The position numbers were made by a program, and so were the translations under genes. A stretch of 54,037 nucleotides of DNA from Bacteroidota bacterium (GTDB lineage Bacteria; Bacteroidota; Bacteroidia; Chitinophagales; Chitinophagaceae): NCBI GenBank assembly GCA_963169635.1, contig CAUJDL010000075.1, forward strand, positions 1-54,037. Reading direction: 5' to 3'. The notes under the pieces were generated by a model. The model was not told where the DNA came from and searched no databases. It was given only the letters and a program-made list of their open reading frames with translations. Below are positions 38,797 to 45,311 of the stretch, piece after piece (the first letter of the stretch is position 1; the number at the start of each line of letters is the position of its first letter).

Positions 38797-38878
38797 ACTC
38801 CCAAAAAGTTCTTTAAAGAAAAGAATGATTGAAAGCAGTAAGTAATTACTGTTTGGGAGTTCTGCCATAAAGCAGAAC
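38797..38878 (+). promoter_or_regulatory. Structured leader of the rplK operon (candidate ribosomal-protein autoregulatory element)
   Basis: Three perfect pairings can be seen. ACTCCCAAA (38797-38805) pairs with TTTGGGAGT (38852-38860). Directly inside it, CAGTAA-GTAA-TTACTG (38836-38851) is a 6-bp hairpin with a GNRA-type tetraloop that would stack on the outer stem. After it, GTTCTGC (38859-38865) pairs with GCAGAAC (38872-38878) over a 6-nt loop, sharing GT with the outer stem so the two compete at the junction. rplK starts 27 nt later. In other bacteria L1 represses the L11-L1 mRNA through such a leader; L1 as the ligand here is inference. Confidence 0.6.
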
Positions 38879-38904
38879 GCTATTACCAATAAAATCAATT
38901 TAAA

Positions 38905-39348
38905 ATGGCAAAAGAAATCACAGGCTATGTGAAGTTGCAGGTAAAAGGTGGTCAAGCCAATCCTGCACCTCCAGTAGGTCCAGCCCTTGGTTCTAAGGGT
39001 GTTAACATTATGGAGTTCTGCAAACAATTTAATGCAAGAACTCAAGATAAAATGGGAAAAGTTGTTCCTGTTTTAATTACTGTTTATGCAGATAAGTCTT
39101 TCGACTTTATCATTAAAACTGCACCAGCTGTTGTTCAATTAATGGAAGCTGCAAAAATTCAAAAAGGTAGTAAAGAAAGTAATCGTTCTAAAGTAGGTAA
39201 AGTTACTTGGCAACAAGTAGAAACTATTGCTTTAGATAAAATGCCAGATATGAACTGCTTTACTAAAGAAAGTGCAATGAAAATGGTTGCAGGCTCTGCA
39301 AGAAGTATGGGTATTACAATTGAAGGTGCAGCACCTTGGGAAAACTAA
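38905..39348 (+). CDS. rplK: Large-subunit ribosomal protein L11
   Basis: The 147-residue protein is full-length L11, with the conserved N-terminal [31 protein letters not shown] block and the C-terminal 23S rRNA-binding domain ending [10 protein letters not shown]11 forms the GTPase-associated centre stalk base. It is the first gene of a four-gene unit. Unlike the common bacterial order, neither nusG nor secE lies upstream; a tRNA and a dedicated promoter do. Confidence 0.97.
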   Translation: MAKEITGYVKLQVKGGQANPAPPVGPALGSKGVNIMEFCKQFNARTQDKMGKVVPVLITVYADKSFDFIIKTAPAVVQLMEAAKIQKGSKESNRSKVGKVTWQQVETIALDKMPDMNCFTKESAMKMVAGSARSMGITIEGAAPWEN

Positions 39349-39378
39349 ACTATTATTCACCAATAAAATATAATTAAA

Positions 39379-40071
39379 ATGTCATTGACGAAAAAAAGAA
39401 AAGTAGCCAATACAAAGGTGGATAAAAACAAAGTTTATTCACTTAAAGAAGCTGCTTCATTAGTAAAAGAAATTAACTGTACAAAATTTGACAGTTCAGT
39501 AGATTTACATATTCGTTTAGGAGTAGATCCTAAAAAAGCAGACCAACAAGTTCGTGGTACTGTATCATTACCTCATGGTACTGGTAAAACAAAACGTGTA
39601 TTAGTTTTATGTACTCCAGATAAAGAAACTGATGCTAAAAATGCTGGTGCAGACCATGTAGGTTTAGATGAGTTTATCACTAAAATAGAAGGTGGTTGGA
39701 CAGATATTGATGTAATTATTGCAACTCCATCTGTAATGCCTAAAATTGGTAAATTAGGTAAAGTATTAGGTCCTCGTAACTTAATGCCAAACCCTAAAAC
39801 AGGTACAGTTACTAACGATGTAGCTGCTGCTGTAAACGAAGTTAAAGGCGGTAAAATAGCATTTAAAGTAGATAAAGCTGGTATTGTTCATGCTTCTATT
39901 GGTCGTGTTTCTTTCGACCAAAATAAAATAGTTGAAAACAGTTCAGAACTGATAAATGCAATTTTAAAATTAAAACCTACCACAGCTAAAGGTACTTACT
40001 TAAAAGGCGTAAGCATGGCAAGTACAATGAGCCCTGGTATTTTACTTGATACAAAATTATTATCTAACTAA
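39379..40071 (+). CDS. rplA: Large-subunit ribosomal protein L1
   Basis: The 230-residue protein matches L1 throughout: [65 protein letters not shown] and the C-terminal [12 protein letters not shown]. It forms the L1 stalk at the E site and in many bacteria is the translational repressor of the rplK-rplA mRNA. It starts 30 nt after rplK. Confidence 0.97.
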   Translation: MSLTKKRKVANTKVDKNKVYSLKEAASLVKEINCTKFDSSVDLHIRLGVDPKKADQQVRGTVSLPHGTGKTKRVLVLCTPDKETDAKNAGADHVGLDEFITKIEGGWTDIDVIIATPSVMPKIGKLGKVLGPRNLMPNPKTGTVTNDVAAAVNEVKGGKIAFKVDKAGIVHASIGRVSFDQNKIVENSSELINAILKLKPTTAKGTYLKGVSMASTMSPGILLDTKLLSN

Positions 40072-40072
40072 T

Positions 40073-40107
40073 CCTGTGGATTGTGTGTAAGCACAAAATG
40101 AAACAGG
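40073..40107 (+). promoter_or_regulatory. Nested stem-loop between rplA and rplJ
   Basis: CCTGT (40073-40077) pairs with ACAGG (40103-40107), enclosing TTGTG (40081-40085) with CACAA (40092-40096) and a 6-nt loop. It lies in the 53-nt gap before rplJ, where L10-L12 autoregulatory elements occur in other bacteria. Stems are only 5 bp each, so it is a candidate only. Confidence 0.4.
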
Positions 40108-40124
40108 TTTAATAAAACTTAGTT

Positions 40125-40628
40125 ATGACTAAAGAACAAAAAAACCAAGTGATTGAAGTTCTCAAAGAGAAGTTTAGTCAATATAACAACTTCTACGTTA
40201 CAGATACTGAATCTTTAACTGTAGATCAAGTTGGTAAACTACGCAAAGCTTGTTTTGATAAACAAGTAGAAATGAAAGTAGCTAAAAATACTTTAATTAA
40301 AAAAGCATTAGAAAGCTTAGATAGCGAAAAGTATGCTGGTGTTTATGATAGCTTACATAATGTAACTGCATTAATGTTTAGCGAAAACCCTAAAGAACCA
40401 GCGGTTATTATTTCATCTTTCCGTAAAGTAAGTAATGGAGAAAAACCAGAATTAAAAGCTGCGTTTATTAATGGAGATATTTATAGTGGAGATAATCAAT
40501 TAAGCACATTAACTAAAATTAAAACCAAAAATGAACTTATTGGTGAAGTTATTTGCTTATTACAATCTCCTGCAAAACGTGTATTGGCAGCATTATTGCA
40601 CCACCACGAAAAACAGGCAGCAGAATAA
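40125..40628 (+). CDS. rplJ: Large-subunit ribosomal protein L10
   Basis: The 167-residue L10 anchors L12 dimers to the ribosome. The N-terminal rRNA-binding part is conserved (TVDQVGKLRKACFDKQVEMKVAKNTLIKKAL, NVTALMFSENPKEPA), and the C-terminus (SPAKRVLAALLHHHEKQ) ends in the helix that binds L12. It follows rplA after 53 nt. Confidence 0.96.
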   Translation: MTKEQKNQVIEVLKEKFSQYNNFYVTDTESLTVDQVGKLRKACFDKQVEMKVAKNTLIKKALESLDSEKYAGVYDSLHNVTALMFSENPKEPAVIISSFRKVSNGEKPELKAAFINGDIYSGDNQLSTLTKIKTKNELIGEVICLLQSPAKRVLAALLHHHEKQAAE

Positions 40629-40691
40629 TTTTTCTCTTATAAATTTTTATACCAACGTCACTGAGGTAAATTTAAAATGTGACAAAATATT

Positions 40692-40735
40692 TTTTAACCA
40701 TTCCGCCGGAGATAAAACGATGAAGGCGGTTAAAA
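40692..40735 (+). promoter_or_regulatory. Stem-loop with alternative pairings between rplJ and rplL
   Basis: TTTTAACC (40692-40699) is the exact reverse complement of GGTTAAAA (40728-40735), an 8-bp stem. CCGCC (40703-40707) can instead pair with GGCGG (40725-40729), sharing two G with the first stem. The segment is markedly richer in G+C than its surroundings and ends 9 nt before the rplL ATG. It also contains a seven-triplet reading frame, ATG to TAA at 40720-40740. It is a candidate switch setting L12 output. Confidence 0.5.
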
Positions 40736-40744
40736 CGTAAAAAC

Positions 40745-41119
40745 ATGGCAGACGTTAAAGCATTAGCCGAACAATTAGTAGGCTTAACAGTAAAAGAAGT
40801 ACAAGAATTAGCTGATGTATTAAAAGCTGATTATGGTATTGAACCAGCTGCTGCTGCAGTAGTTGTAGCAAGTGGTGGCGAAGGTGGTGGAGCTGCTGCT
40901 GAAGAAAAAACAGCATTTGATGTTGTTTTAGTAAATAGTGGTGCAAGCAAATTAAATGTAGTTAAAATTGTAAAAGAATTAACTGGCTTAGGTTTAAAAG
41001 AAGCTAAAGACTTAGTTGATGGTGCTCCAAAACCTGTAAAAGAAGGTGTGAGCAAAGCAGAAGCTGATGAAATAGCTGGTAAATTAAAAGAAGCTGGTGC
41101 TGAAGTTGAAGTGAAATAA
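40745..41119 (+). CDS. rplL: Large-subunit ribosomal protein L7/L12
   Basis: The 124-residue protein has the N-terminal dimerisation domain ([21 protein letters not shown]), an Ala/Gly-rich hinge (about 37-52) and the C-terminal factor-binding domain [39 protein letters not shown]. It is the last gene of the unit: a strong terminator follows, and no rpoB is present. Confidence 0.97.
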   Translation: MADVKALAEQLVGLTVKEVQELADVLKADYGIEPAAAAVVVASGGEGGGAAAEEKTAFDVVLVNSGASKLNVVKIVKELTGLGLKEAKDLVDGAPKPVKEGVSKAEADEIAGKLKEAGAEVEVK

Positions 41120-41180
41120 TTTTTAAACAATAATATTCTTTAGAATAATTATTCAATAAAAATTTTTACTACAAAAAATT

Positions 41181-41212
41181 AGAGGTTGTTTAAAATAAAC
41201 AACCTCTTTTAT
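41181..41212 (+). terminator. Rho-independent terminator of the rplK-rplA-rplJ-rplL operon
   Basis: A 12-bp perfect stem AGAGGTTGTTTA/TAAACAACCTCT (41181-41192 with 41196-41207), 3-nt loop, followed by TTTATTTT. It closes the operon right after rplL. Confidence 0.93.
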
Positions 41213-41252
41213 TTTATATAAAGTGTATTTTTTTGCATAAAATAATTGTAAT

Positions 41253-41283
41253 AAAAAAGCCCTATTATCTCTAATAAGGCTTT
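41253..41283 (-). terminator. Terminator downstream of tRNA-Met
   Basis: On the minus strand AAAGCC-TTATTA, loop GAGA, TAATA-GGGCTTTTTT forms a near-perfect stem with a T run. It lies 15 nt after the tRNA 3' end. Confidence 0.72.
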
Positions 41284-41297
41284 AATTTTTTTAGTAG

Positions 41298-41371
41298 TAG
41301 TGGGAAGCAGATTTGAACTGCCGACCTTCGGGTTATGAATCCGATGCTCTAACCAACTGAGCTATCCCACC
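41298..41371 (-). tRNA. tRNA-Met (anticodon CAT)
   Basis: A 74-nt tRNA. The acceptor GGTGGGA pairs with TCCCACT (G-U at the first pair), discriminator A; the D arm is AGCTCAGTTGGTTAGAGC; the anticodon loop is TTCATAA, so the anticodon is CAT; the T arm is GGCAGTTCAAATCTGC-like. The stem lacks the three G-C pairs of initiator tRNA, so it is elongator Met; a lysidine-modified tRNA-Ile2 cannot be fully excluded. CCA is not encoded. Confidence 0.93.
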
Positions 41372-41406
41372 TTATTTACACTCAATTTAACATGTAAATT
41401 GGGGTG

Positions 41407-41414
41407 CAAATATA
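41407..41414 (-). promoter_or_regulatory. Promoter -7 element of tRNA-Met
   Basis: The minus strand reads TATATTTG, a perfect TAnnTTTG, 36 nt before the tRNA 5' end. Confidence 0.65.
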
Positions 41415-41436
41415 GGGGGAAAATTAAATTAATATA

Positions 41437-42297
41437 CTAAAGAGTTGCTTTCTTTAATTTTTTAGGAAATTTTATTTCAGTATTATACTGTTTGTTACCT
41501 CTTTTATATTTTATTTTTACTATATCGCCTTCTTTTATATCTCTTATTTTTTCTCTTAAATCATCTACATTTTTTACTGCACTACCATTTATTTCAATAA
41601 TAATATCATCTTCTTTTAAACCTGCTTTTTCTGCTGGTGTATCATCATCTACATCTAAAACTTTTACACCATTACCTTCTTCAATATCTTGTATTTGAAT
41701 ACCCAATTTTGGTTTATGAGGATATGTATTAAAAAAGTATCTACCATTTGTATCTGCAAAACCATTCTCAAAATATCTATTCCATTCTTTTGAATAAGTT
41801 GTTTTGTTTTTATCTAAAGTAGCTTGTGTAGTTGCTTCTTTGCCATCTCTAATATAGGTAATCATCATTTTATCTCCTGCATTAAATTTTCTGATAATTT
41901 TAGTTAAGTCGTTTTCTTCAGTAACTTTTTCGTCATTTACTTTAATGATGATATCATTAACTTTTAAACCTGCTTTTTCTGCTGCACTTTGTTTAGATAC
42001 TTCTGTAATTTCTGCTCCATCTTTATTTGTTTTTGTATAAACACCCAATAAAGCTTTATTATAATATTTTACCATAGCACTATTACCATTTAAAAAATTA
42101 TATACTAAAGAATCTCCAACAACAATTTCTAAATTATCGTCTTTAAATTGCTTGATTGGTTTGCCATTAACTATAATTGAACTTCCTTGAACTTCAATTA
42201 CTATCTTTTCTTTTTTTTCTGTTTTCTCTTCTTGTGCATGAGTAGTATATGCACCAATAAAAAGAATACTTAATAACATTAATAATTGTTTACGCAT
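41437..42297 (-). CDS. Exported protein with two PDZ domains
   Basis: The 286-residue protein has a signal peptide (MRKQLLMLLSILFIGAYTTHA) and two PDZ domains: the first around residues 80-155 (LLGVYTKTNKDGAEITEVSKQSAAEKAGLKVNDIIIKVN), the second around 190-275 (LGIQIQDIEEGNGVKVLDVDDDTPAEKAGLKEDDIIIEIN). It resembles the tandem PDZ half of DegP/HtrA but has no serine-protease domain, so it probably scaffolds or recruits periplasmic substrates. A short segment before the first PDZ (IVIEVQGSSIIVNGK) may form an extra strand pair. It is a single gene with its own promoter. Confidence 0.88.
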   Translation of the reverse strand: MRKQLLMLLSILFIGAYTTHAQEEKTEKKEKIVIEVQGSSIIVNGKPIKQFKDDNLEIVVGDSLVYNFLNGNSAMVKYYNKALLGVYTKTNKDGAEITEVSKQSAAEKAGLKVNDIIIKVNDEKVTEENDLTKIIRKFNAGDKMMITYIRDGKEATTQATLDKNKTTYSKEWNRYFENGFADTNGRYFFNTYPHKPKLGIQIQDIEEGNGVKVLDVDDDTPAEKAGLKEDDIIIEINGSAVKNVDDLREKIRDIKEGDIVKIKYKRGNKQYNTEIKFPKKLKKATL

Positions 42298-42336
42298 AAT
42301 GGTAGTTTTAAATGATGTACGAAAAATTTAGTAGTT

Positions 42337-42344
42337 CAAAGTTA
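42337..42344 (-). promoter_or_regulatory. Promoter -7 element of the PDZ-protein gene
   Basis: The minus strand reads TAACTTTG, a perfect TAnnTTTG, 39 nt before the ATG. The rest of the 288-bp gap to sodA contains a small inverted repeat AACATTT-CGG-AAATGTT (42365-42381) that could be an operator. Confidence 0.6.
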
Positions 42345-42533
42345 AAGGGAATTTTAATATACGAAACATTTCGGAAATGTTAAAATATTTTAAAGAAGCT
42401 ATTTAAGTAGGGGAGGTAATAAAAGAAATTTATTTCTATGATTAAAAATTTCTAATGATTTTGGTTGATAAAATTTTCTTTTCGTATTAAGGAACAAATT
42501 TTAAGAATTTGAGTTGTAATAGTTACTAATAGT

Positions 42534-42541
42534 TAAATTTG
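42534..42541 (+). promoter_or_regulatory. Promoter -7 element of sodA
   Basis: TAAATTTG, a perfect TAnnTTTG. A TTG about 18 nt upstream may serve as the -33 element. The implied leader is about 35 nt. Confidence 0.6.
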
Positions 42542-42584
42542 TAATCCTTTAAAAAAGATTATTCATTTATTTAAATTTTATATT

Positions 42585-43187
42585 ATGTCATTTACTTTAG
42601 CTTCTTTACCTTATGCTTACGATGCATTAGAGCCACATATTGATACATTAACCATGCAAATACATCATGGAAAACATCATCAGGCTTATGTAGATAATTT
42701 GAATAAAGCAATAGAAGGTACAGAACATGCATCTAAAACTTTAGAACAATTAGTAGCTTCTGCAGGTAGTATTTCTGCTGCAGTACGTAATAATGGTGGT
42801 GGACATTGGAACCATACATTTTTTTGGGAGAGTTTAGCACCTAATGCAGGAGGTGCACCAACAGGTAAATTAGCAGATGCTATTAATGCTACATTTGGCA
42901 GTTTTGATGAGTTTAAAGCAAAATTTGCTGCAGCTGGTGCTACACGTTTTGGTAGTGGTTGGGCTTGGTTAATTGTTAAAGATGGTAAGTTAGAAGTATC
43001 ATCTACCCCAAATCAAGATAATCCTTTAATGGATGTTGCTGATGTAAAAGGTATACCAATTTTAGGTGTAGATGTTTGGGAACATGCTTACTATTTAAAA
43101 TATCAAAATAAACGTGCCGATTATTTAAATGCAATTTGGCAAGTTGTAAACTGGCAAAAAGTTGCAGAAAGATTTAGTGCAGCTTAA
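42585..43187 (+). CDS. sodA: Superoxide dismutase, manganese-type signature
   Basis: The 200-residue enzyme converts superoxide to peroxide and oxygen. Metal ligands are His27 (MQIHHGKHH), His77 ([10 protein letters not shown]), Asp163 and His167 (VDVWEHAYY). The [10 protein letters not shown] block with Gly in place of the iron-type Gln, together with Gln144 in TPNQDNPLM, is the manganese (or cambialistic) pattern rather than the iron one. The metal actually used is not certain from sequence. No signal peptide, so it is cytoplasmic. Own promoter and terminator. Confidence 0.94.
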   Translation: MSFTLASLPYAYDALEPHIDTLTMQIHHGKHHQAYVDNLNKAIEGTEHASKTLEQLVASAGSISAAVRNNGGGHWNHTFFWESLAPNAGGAPTGKLADAINATFGSFDEFKAKFAAAGATRFGSGWAWLIVKDGKLEVSSTPNQDNPLMDVADVKGIPILGVDVWEHAYYLKYQNKRADYLNAIWQVVNWQKVAERFSAA

Positions 43188-43208
43188 TTAGCTATAACTT
43201 TTTTATTT

Positions 43209-43280
43209 AAGCTATATAAATGTTATGATTATTATCTATTTTACTAAATAGAAATAGTGTAATGTTTATATAGCTTTTTT
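43209..43280 (+). terminator. Long-armed nested terminator after sodA
   Basis: AAGCTATATAAA (43209-43220) and TTTATATAGCTT (43265-43276) pair perfectly over 12 bp and are followed by a T run. The 44-nt loop carries a second perfect hairpin CTATTT-TACT-AAATAG (43236-43251). Confidence 0.75.
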
Positions 43281-43405
43281 ATTGTTGTGTATTTGCACAA
43301 TGTGTAAAAGCTATCTTAAAATACAAGAAGAGTGCATTTTTATTCACATAGCTTTCGTTCATTTGTATAGCTACTTACTTTTAGCTAACAATAAAATTGA
43401 TACGA

Positions 43406-44089
43406 ATGTTTTATTTACTGCAAATTGCTGCTGATACAGCACAACAAATTCAAAATGGTGCTAATGCTGCAGATAAAATTTCTATGATAGACTTATTAAA
43501 TAAAGGTGGATGGATTATGTATCCTTTATACTTATTATTTATAGCTACCATTTTTGTTTTTACAGAAAGATTTTTAGCCATTAGAAAAGCTGGTAAAATT
43601 GAAGATAATTTTATGAGTATTATCAGAGATAATATTGTAACTGGTAATATAGCAGCTGCTCGTAGCTTAGCAAAAAATACACCTAATCCTGCTGCAAAAA
43701 TGATTGATAAAGGCTTGCAACGTATTGGCAAACCTATTGATGCAATTGAAAAAAGTATGGAGAATGTAGGCAAATTAGAAGTGTATAAAATGGAAAAAAA
43801 TATTTCAGTTTTATCTTTAATTGCTGGTATTGCACCAATGTTTGGTTTTTTAGGAACCATTGTAGGTATGATTCAGTTGTTTTATAATATTAATAATAGT
43901 GGGTTTGAATTAAATACTATTGCTGGTGGTATTTATGTAAAAATGGTAACTAGTGCTGCTGGTTTAATTATTGGTTTAATTGCCTACTTAGCTTATAGCT
44001 TTTTAAGTACACAAATAAATAAAACAGTTTATAAAATGGAAGCTGCAAGTGCAGAGTTTATAGATGTTTTACAAGAACCAACTAAATAA
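43406..44089 (+). CDS. exbB: ExbB/TolQ/MotA-family proton channel
   Basis: The 227-residue protein has three membrane spans in ExbB topology: one near residues 40-60, two in the C-terminal half (ISVLSLIAGIAPMFGFLGTIVGMIQLF and AGLIIGLIAYLAYSFL). The GxAPMFGFLGTIVGMI and GGIYVKMVTSAAGLIIGLIAY motifs are the family core. With ExbD it uses the proton gradient to energise TonB or Tol. An upstream TTG at 43397 would add three residues; the ATG is preferred. exbD follows after 42 nt; no tonB is in the window. Confidence 0.92.
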   Translation: MFYLLQIAADTAQQIQNGANAADKISMIDLLNKGGWIMYPLYLLFIATIFVFTERFLAIRKAGKIEDNFMSIIRDNIVTGNIAAARSLAKNTPNPAAKMIDKGLQRIGKPIDAIEKSMENVGKLEVYKMEKNISVLSLIAGIAPMFGFLGTIVGMIQLFYNINNSGFELNTIAGGIYVKMVTSAAGLIIGLIAYLAYSFLSTQINKTVYKMEAASAEFIDVLQEPTK

Positions 44090-44131
44090 TTTTAGCTAAA
44101 GAATTTTATATTATATATTCAAATTAATAAC

Positions 44132-44533
44132 ATGAATATAAGAAAACGATTAAGAGAGAAACCAGAAGTGCACACAGGTGCATTGAATGATATTTTGTTT
44201 ATTCTATTATTATTCTTCTTAATTGTTTCTACATTGGCTAATCCTAATGTTGTAAAAGTTAACAACCCAAAAGGTAAAAGCGATACTAAGGCAAAACAAA
44301 ATATTGTAGTTAGTATAGATAAAACAAATAGCATTTACTTAGGACAAACTTTAGTACCTGAATATGCTTTAGACTCTGTAATAAAAGTAGAAGTTGATAA
44401 AGTAAAAGCATTTTTAGATACACCATCTGTAGTAATAAATGCAGATACTATTTCTTATACTGGGGGCTTTTTTAAAGTAATGAGTGCAGCAAAAAAAGCT
44501 GGTGCAAAAATTGTTGCTAATGTTAAAGATTAA
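44132..44533 (+). CDS. exbD: ExbD/TolR-family biopolymer transport protein
   Basis: The 133-residue protein has a basic N-terminus (MNIRKRLREKPEVHTGALND), a single span with the proton-carrying Asp20 just before it (NDILFILLLFFLIVSTL), and a periplasmic domain. It pairs with the upstream ExbB. Its stop codon overlaps by 4 bp the stop of a convergent gene. A second, different family of Bacteroidota ExbD (two consecutive exbD genes) is not seen here. Confidence 0.9.
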   Translation: MNIRKRLREKPEVHTGALNDILFILLLFFLIVSTLANPNVVKVNNPKGKSDTKAKQNIVVSIDKTNSIYLGQTLVPEYALDSVIKVEVDKVKAFLDTPSVVINADTISYTGGFFKVMSAAKKAGAKIVANVKD

Positions 44534-44877
44534 CTTCCTGCTTTTTTAGTATTGGTATAATTATTTTTCAGTAACCATTGTAATACTTTTTCTCTTTGGT
44601 CGCCTTGTATGATTATTTCATTATCTTTTGCATTGCCACCTGTACCACAAATATTTTTTATTTGTTTTGCTAAGACTTCTAAATCTTTTGTGTTGCCAAT
44701 AAAACCTGTAATTAATGTTACTGTTTTACCAGCACGTTGTTTAGCATCTAACCATATTCTTAGCTTTTGTAATTGAGGTGCTAAGGTTTCTATAGTTTCA
44801 TCAATCTCTTCAAATTTAAAACTTGGGTCTGTACTATATACAAATCCATGTTTATCTGATTTATTTTTTTTGCTCAT
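44530..44877 (-). CDS. yciH: SUI1/eIF1-like translation factor (YciH family)
   Basis: The 115-residue protein carries the SUI1 domain: KLRIWLDAKQRAGKTVTLITGFIGNTKDLEVLAKQIKNICGTGGNAKDNEIIIQGDQREKV-type layout, with the family motif CGTGGxxKDxEIxIQG near residue 83-98 and a basic loop. It resembles the bacterial eIF1 homologue YciH, which in E. coli has an initiation-fidelity or stress-related role. It is transcribed alone: a terminator for the next gene upstream ends just before it. Its stop overlaps exbD by 4 bp. Confidence 0.9.
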   Translation of the reverse strand: MSKKNKSDKHGFVYSTDPSFKFEEIDETIETLAPQLQKLRIWLDAKQRAGKTVTLITGFIGNTKDLEVLAKQIKNICGTGGNAKDNEIIIQGDQREKVLQWLLKNNYTNTKKAGS

Positions 44878-44891
44878 GGTTTAATACAAAT

Positions 44892-44923
44892 AAAAAAGCA
44901 TTCATTAAAAAAAAGAATGCTTT
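44892..44923 (-). terminator. Terminator of the 52-residue membrane protein gene
   Basis: On the minus strand AAAGCATTC (44915-44923) pairs with GAATGCTTT (44895-44903) and is followed by a T run. It separates the small gene from the SUI1-like gene 14 nt further on. Confidence 0.78.
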
Positions 44924-44977
44924 AAAATGATATAAATATTTTATGAACTTATTGTGTTTACAAAGTAAACACCCTGT

Positions 44978-45136
44978 TTAAATTAAATCTAAACTATAAG
45001 CTAAATATGTGCATGTACCTGGTAGTGCTAACCAAAACCATTGTCTAAAATCTGGTGTTGCTAATAAAAAAATAATTACAGCTAACCAAAATAAGAATAG
45101 TAAATAGTATTTGCCTTTAGATTTAGTTTTTTCCAT
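44978..45136 (-). CDS. Small membrane protein of unknown function (52 residues)
   Basis: A short gene read directly from the sequence: ATG at 45136, stop at 44978. The product starts MEKTKSKGKYYLLFLFWLAV, has one span (about residues 11-26), a Thr-Pro-Asp turn (ATPDFRQWFW) and a second shorter hydrophobic segment ending LAYSLDLI. A basic N-terminus implies N-in topology. Support for reality is strong for its size: a perfect -7 box 17 nt upstream, a terminator downstream, and a codon pattern like its neighbours. I know no family for it. Confidence 0.72.
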   Translation of the reverse strand: MEKTKSKGKYYLLFLFWLAVIIFLLATPDFRQWFWLALPGTCTYLAYSLDLI

Positions 45137-45152
45137 AATCAGTAAATTTTTA

Positions 45153-45160
45153 CAAAGATA
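45153..45160 (-). promoter_or_regulatory. Promoter -7 element of the 52-residue protein gene
   Basis: The minus strand reads TATCTTTG, a perfect TAnnTTTG, 17 nt before the ATG. The preceding bases (GCATCCC) resemble those before the carboxyltransferase promoter (TACATCCC). Confidence 0.75.
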
Positions 45161-45253
45161 GGGATGCAGATAATAGATGCCAACGCTTTTTAAAATTTTT
45201 AAATCAACAATTCATTAAGTAATGTTGAATAACTTTTATTGCTTTTGAGAAAT

Positions 45254-45293
45254 AAAAAAGCATATAGCTTAATTTTAATAAACTATATGCTTT
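45254..45293 (-). terminator. Terminator of the DUF2723 gene
   Basis: AAAGCATATAG/CTATATGCTTT (45257-45267 with 45283-45293) is an 11-bp stem with a T run on the minus strand, 19 nt after the stop. Confidence 0.82.
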
Positions 45294-45311
45294 AATGCAA
45301 GAGTTAAATAA

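Noticed and set aside
38779..39045. Minus-strand frame of 88 codons across the rplK leader
   Set aside because: It is antisense to the leader structure and rplK start; its length is explained by the coding bias of rplK on the other strand.
40531..40740. Plus-strand frame overlapping the end of rplJ and the rplJ-rplL gap
   Set aside because: It starts out of frame inside rplJ and has no family resemblance; the gap is better explained as a structured RNA.
40755..41130. Two minus-strand frames antisense to rplL
   Set aside because: They mirror the Ala/Gly-rich hinge of L12 (giving His/Leu/Gln repeats and Pro/Ser runs) and have no start signals.
44132..44334. Possible minus-strand gene inside exbD
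   Set aside because: It is the complement of a hydrophobic span, which gives a spurious hydrophobic frame.
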